A stretch of DNA of 40,981 nt from Ruminococcaceae bacterium UBA2857 (lineage in GTDB: Bacteria > Bacillota > Clostridia > Oscillospirales > Acutalibacteraceae): positions 1-40,981 of the forward strand of contig DEFH01000048.1 of assembly GCA_002350705.1 (NCBI GenBank). Reading direction: 5' to 3'. The notes beneath the pieces are model-generated. The model was not told the origin of the DNA, did no database searches, and saw only the letters and a list, made by a program, of their open reading frames with translations. Made by a program: the position numbers and the translations under genes. How positions within the stretch are numbered: position 1 is the first letter of the stretch; each line of letters opens with the position of its first letter. Of the stretch, positions 39,909 through 40,981 are shown in pieces.

Positions 39909-40075
39909 ATTCATATACACTATTTTGGGGCGGTGTTGCCCTGAAAAAAACGACAAGGTGTTTTTTATAAAATACGCCAGTATTTTCTAAAGACATCTTC
40001 TTTTTAATGACGATTTGGGCAGAAAGGCTTTGTCGGAGCGGATTTGCCTGAAATTTTTTAGAGAGGAATTGTATC

Positions 40076-40147
40076 ATGAATAGTGGAATTTCATTTCATG
40101 CTGTTATGAAACTCCTGAAAAAGGCGGTGATGTTGCATGCAGTGTAA
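40076..40147 (+). CDS. Possible 23-residue leader peptide
   Basis: An ATG at 40076 with AGAGAGG 8 bases upstream opens a 23-codon frame (MNSGISFHAVMKLLKKAVML then HAV). It ends at a TAA that overlaps the next gene's start by 11 bases. The better ribosome-binding site belongs to this small frame. It could couple translation of the downstream gene or be a short amphipathic peptide. Real coding is unproven. Confidence 0.4.
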   Translation: MNSGISFHAVMKLLKKAVMLHAV

Positions 40148-40981
40148 AAAATGCGGAAGTGAATGGAAAACCAGTGCCAGAGCCAATTTGATTGTCAGAT
40201 GCCCTTTCTGCGGAGCAGAACTCGGCAGTCAGGATGAAGATAAACTTACGTTTGACAATGCCAAGGAAGCACTGCGCTATATTATTAAAACTTTCGGTAT
40301 CGAAATCATGATTGACGGATTACAGCTTCGTTCCATGCTGGATGAGTATATCCCCGATCTGAAACAGGAAAGAAAGGTATTTATGGATGCCTATGAACAG
40401 GGTGTGTGCAATGCCCTGTACCTTGCCCATGATGAACCTGAAATTGACAAATGTATTGCGATTCTGCAATCCATCAAAGTACTGACACAGGATGCCTGTA
40501 TGGCAGAAAAATGGGCTTGCTATGTCGTGGAAACATTGGTCTATGCATTGAACTGGAATGTGCCGATGTTCGGTATCACACCAAATATCCATATGTATCA
40601 GATTCCCGAAAATATCCGTGAACACGGTGAAAAAAAGAATCCGATGCTGATCGACTCCGGTGAAGTCTGGGTGAATCAGAATGAATCCGATGGCGATATG
40701 TGGGATGACGGCGGCTCAAAGGATAATTTTGTGCTTCCGTCCAAAGAACAGTCACAGCTTCCTGAATCATCAGAGGGTAATGTGCGGAAACCGACAGTGT
40801 TTGACTTCTTCTCAGGCGGTGAGACACTTGCTCCGGAAGAACCAAAAATAGAATCTCCTGTTTTTGACTTCACAGAAGAACCGGAAAAAGAACCAGAAAA
40901 AGAACCAGAAAAAGAACCAAAGATAGAGTCCCCCGTTTTCGATTTTACGAACGAAGCGGAAGAAAAAGAAGAAGAACCAAA
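40137..40981 (+). CDS. Zinc-ribbon protein with repeated acidic VFDF motifs (cut by window edge)
   Basis: The frame runs from an ATG at 40137 (GGCGGTG upstream) to the window end, 281 codons so far. The N-terminus is a zinc ribbon with two CxxC pairs (CKKCGSEW, CPFCGAEL). A helical region follows (ALRYIIKTFGIEIMIDGLQLRSMLDEYIPDLKQE). Then comes an acidic low-complexity part with VFDF occurring three times, twice as PKIESPVFDFT, around EPEKEPEKEPEKEP. The helical part resembles a clostridial domain of unknown function, sometimes found with Hsp70-like proteins, but I am not sure. The product is soluble as far as it can be read. Confidence 0.7.
   Translation, partial: MQCKKCGSEWKTSARANLIVRCPFCGAELGSQDEDKLTFDNAKEALRYIIKTFGIEIMIDGLQLRSMLDEYIPDLKQERKVFMDAYEQGVCNALYLAHDEPEIDKCIAILQSIKVLTQDACMAEKWACYVVETLVYALNWNVPMFGITPNIHMYQIPENIREHGEKKNPMLIDSGEVWVNQNESDGDMWDDGGSKDNFVLPSKEQSQLPESSEGNVRKPTVFDFFSGGETLAPEEPKIESPVFDFTEEPEKEPEKEPEKEPKIESPVFDFTNEAEEKEEEP
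40878..40919 (+). repeat. Short tandem repeat, 12-bp unit
   Basis: GAACCGGAAAAA, then GAACCAGAAAAA twice, then GAACCA. It encodes the EPEK repeats and could change copy number by slippage in steps of four residues, without breaking the frame. Confidence 0.75.

Noticed and set aside
39909..40075. Known riboswitch in the leader after gyrA
   Set aside because: The short G-C hairpins do not match any riboswitch consensus I know; reported only as a long leader.

Overview
The window is a bacterial chromosome replication-origin region. Its low-to-moderate G+C content and its gene set (dnaA, dnaN, an S4-domain gene, recF, remB, gyrB and gyrA to the right; rpmH, rnpA, yidD, yidC, jag and mnmE to the left) point to a Gram-positive clostridial organism. 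The DUF4179-type anti-sigma proteins, the YcxB-like genes and the gyrase sequences suggest Oscillospiraceae/Ruminococcus, but the genus is inference.

Layout, left to right: (1) 1-960: the 5' part of a DUF1016 (YhcG-type) gene and a repeat-rich gap next to tRNA genes. (2) 966-4726: a tRNA-Asp/tRNA-Thr unit, then a leftward set encoding a DUF815 AAA+ ATPase, a lipoprotein fusing a metal/siderophore-type binding domain to a peptidoglycan-binding domain, and a metallophosphoesterase. (3) 4781-7796: two rightward bacterial-PH-domain membrane proteins (YdbS/YdbT type) and a Noc-type ParB paralogue. (4) 7808-10483: rsmG and mnmG, leftward. (5) 10493-18631: four tandem leftward two-gene operons, each an ECF-like sigma factor and a membrane-anchored DUF4179-like putative anti-sigma factor, interleaved with parS sites. 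(6) 18703-21828: parA-parB-serS, rightward. (7) 21936-27543: acyltransferase, mnmE, jag, yidC, yidD, rnpA and rpmH, leftward. (8) 27706-39808: dnaA, the origin, and dnaN through gyrA, rightward. Two zinc-ribbon membrane proteins lie before gyrB; three YcxB-like proteins and a thioesterase lie between gyrB and gyrA. (9) 39880-40981: a strong promoter, a long leader, a 23-codon upstream ORF and a zinc-ribbon protein with repeated C-terminal motifs that leaves the window.

The most unusual feature is region 5. Seven perfect copies and one single-mismatch copy of the 16-bp parS palindrome TGTTTCACGTGAAACA lie in about 11.8 kb (6764-18576), beside parA-parB and a Noc-like gene. Four of them sit at the same place in each sigma/anti-sigma repeat, just after the anti-sigma stop codon. 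The simplest reading is that a unit of sigma gene, anti-sigma gene, parS and terminator was amplified, multiplying both a signalling module and a centromere site. Three of the four sigma operons also share an ECF-like promoter motif, suggesting autoregulation.

The dnaA-dnaN gap holds eleven DnaA-box-like 9-mers, mostly TTTTCAACA rather than TTATCCACA. It ends in a tandem box pair, a C7 tract, five DnaA-trio-like triplets and an AT-rich stretch, matching the layout of a basal unwinding system. All assignments come from reading the sequence and recalled family knowledge; no search was run.
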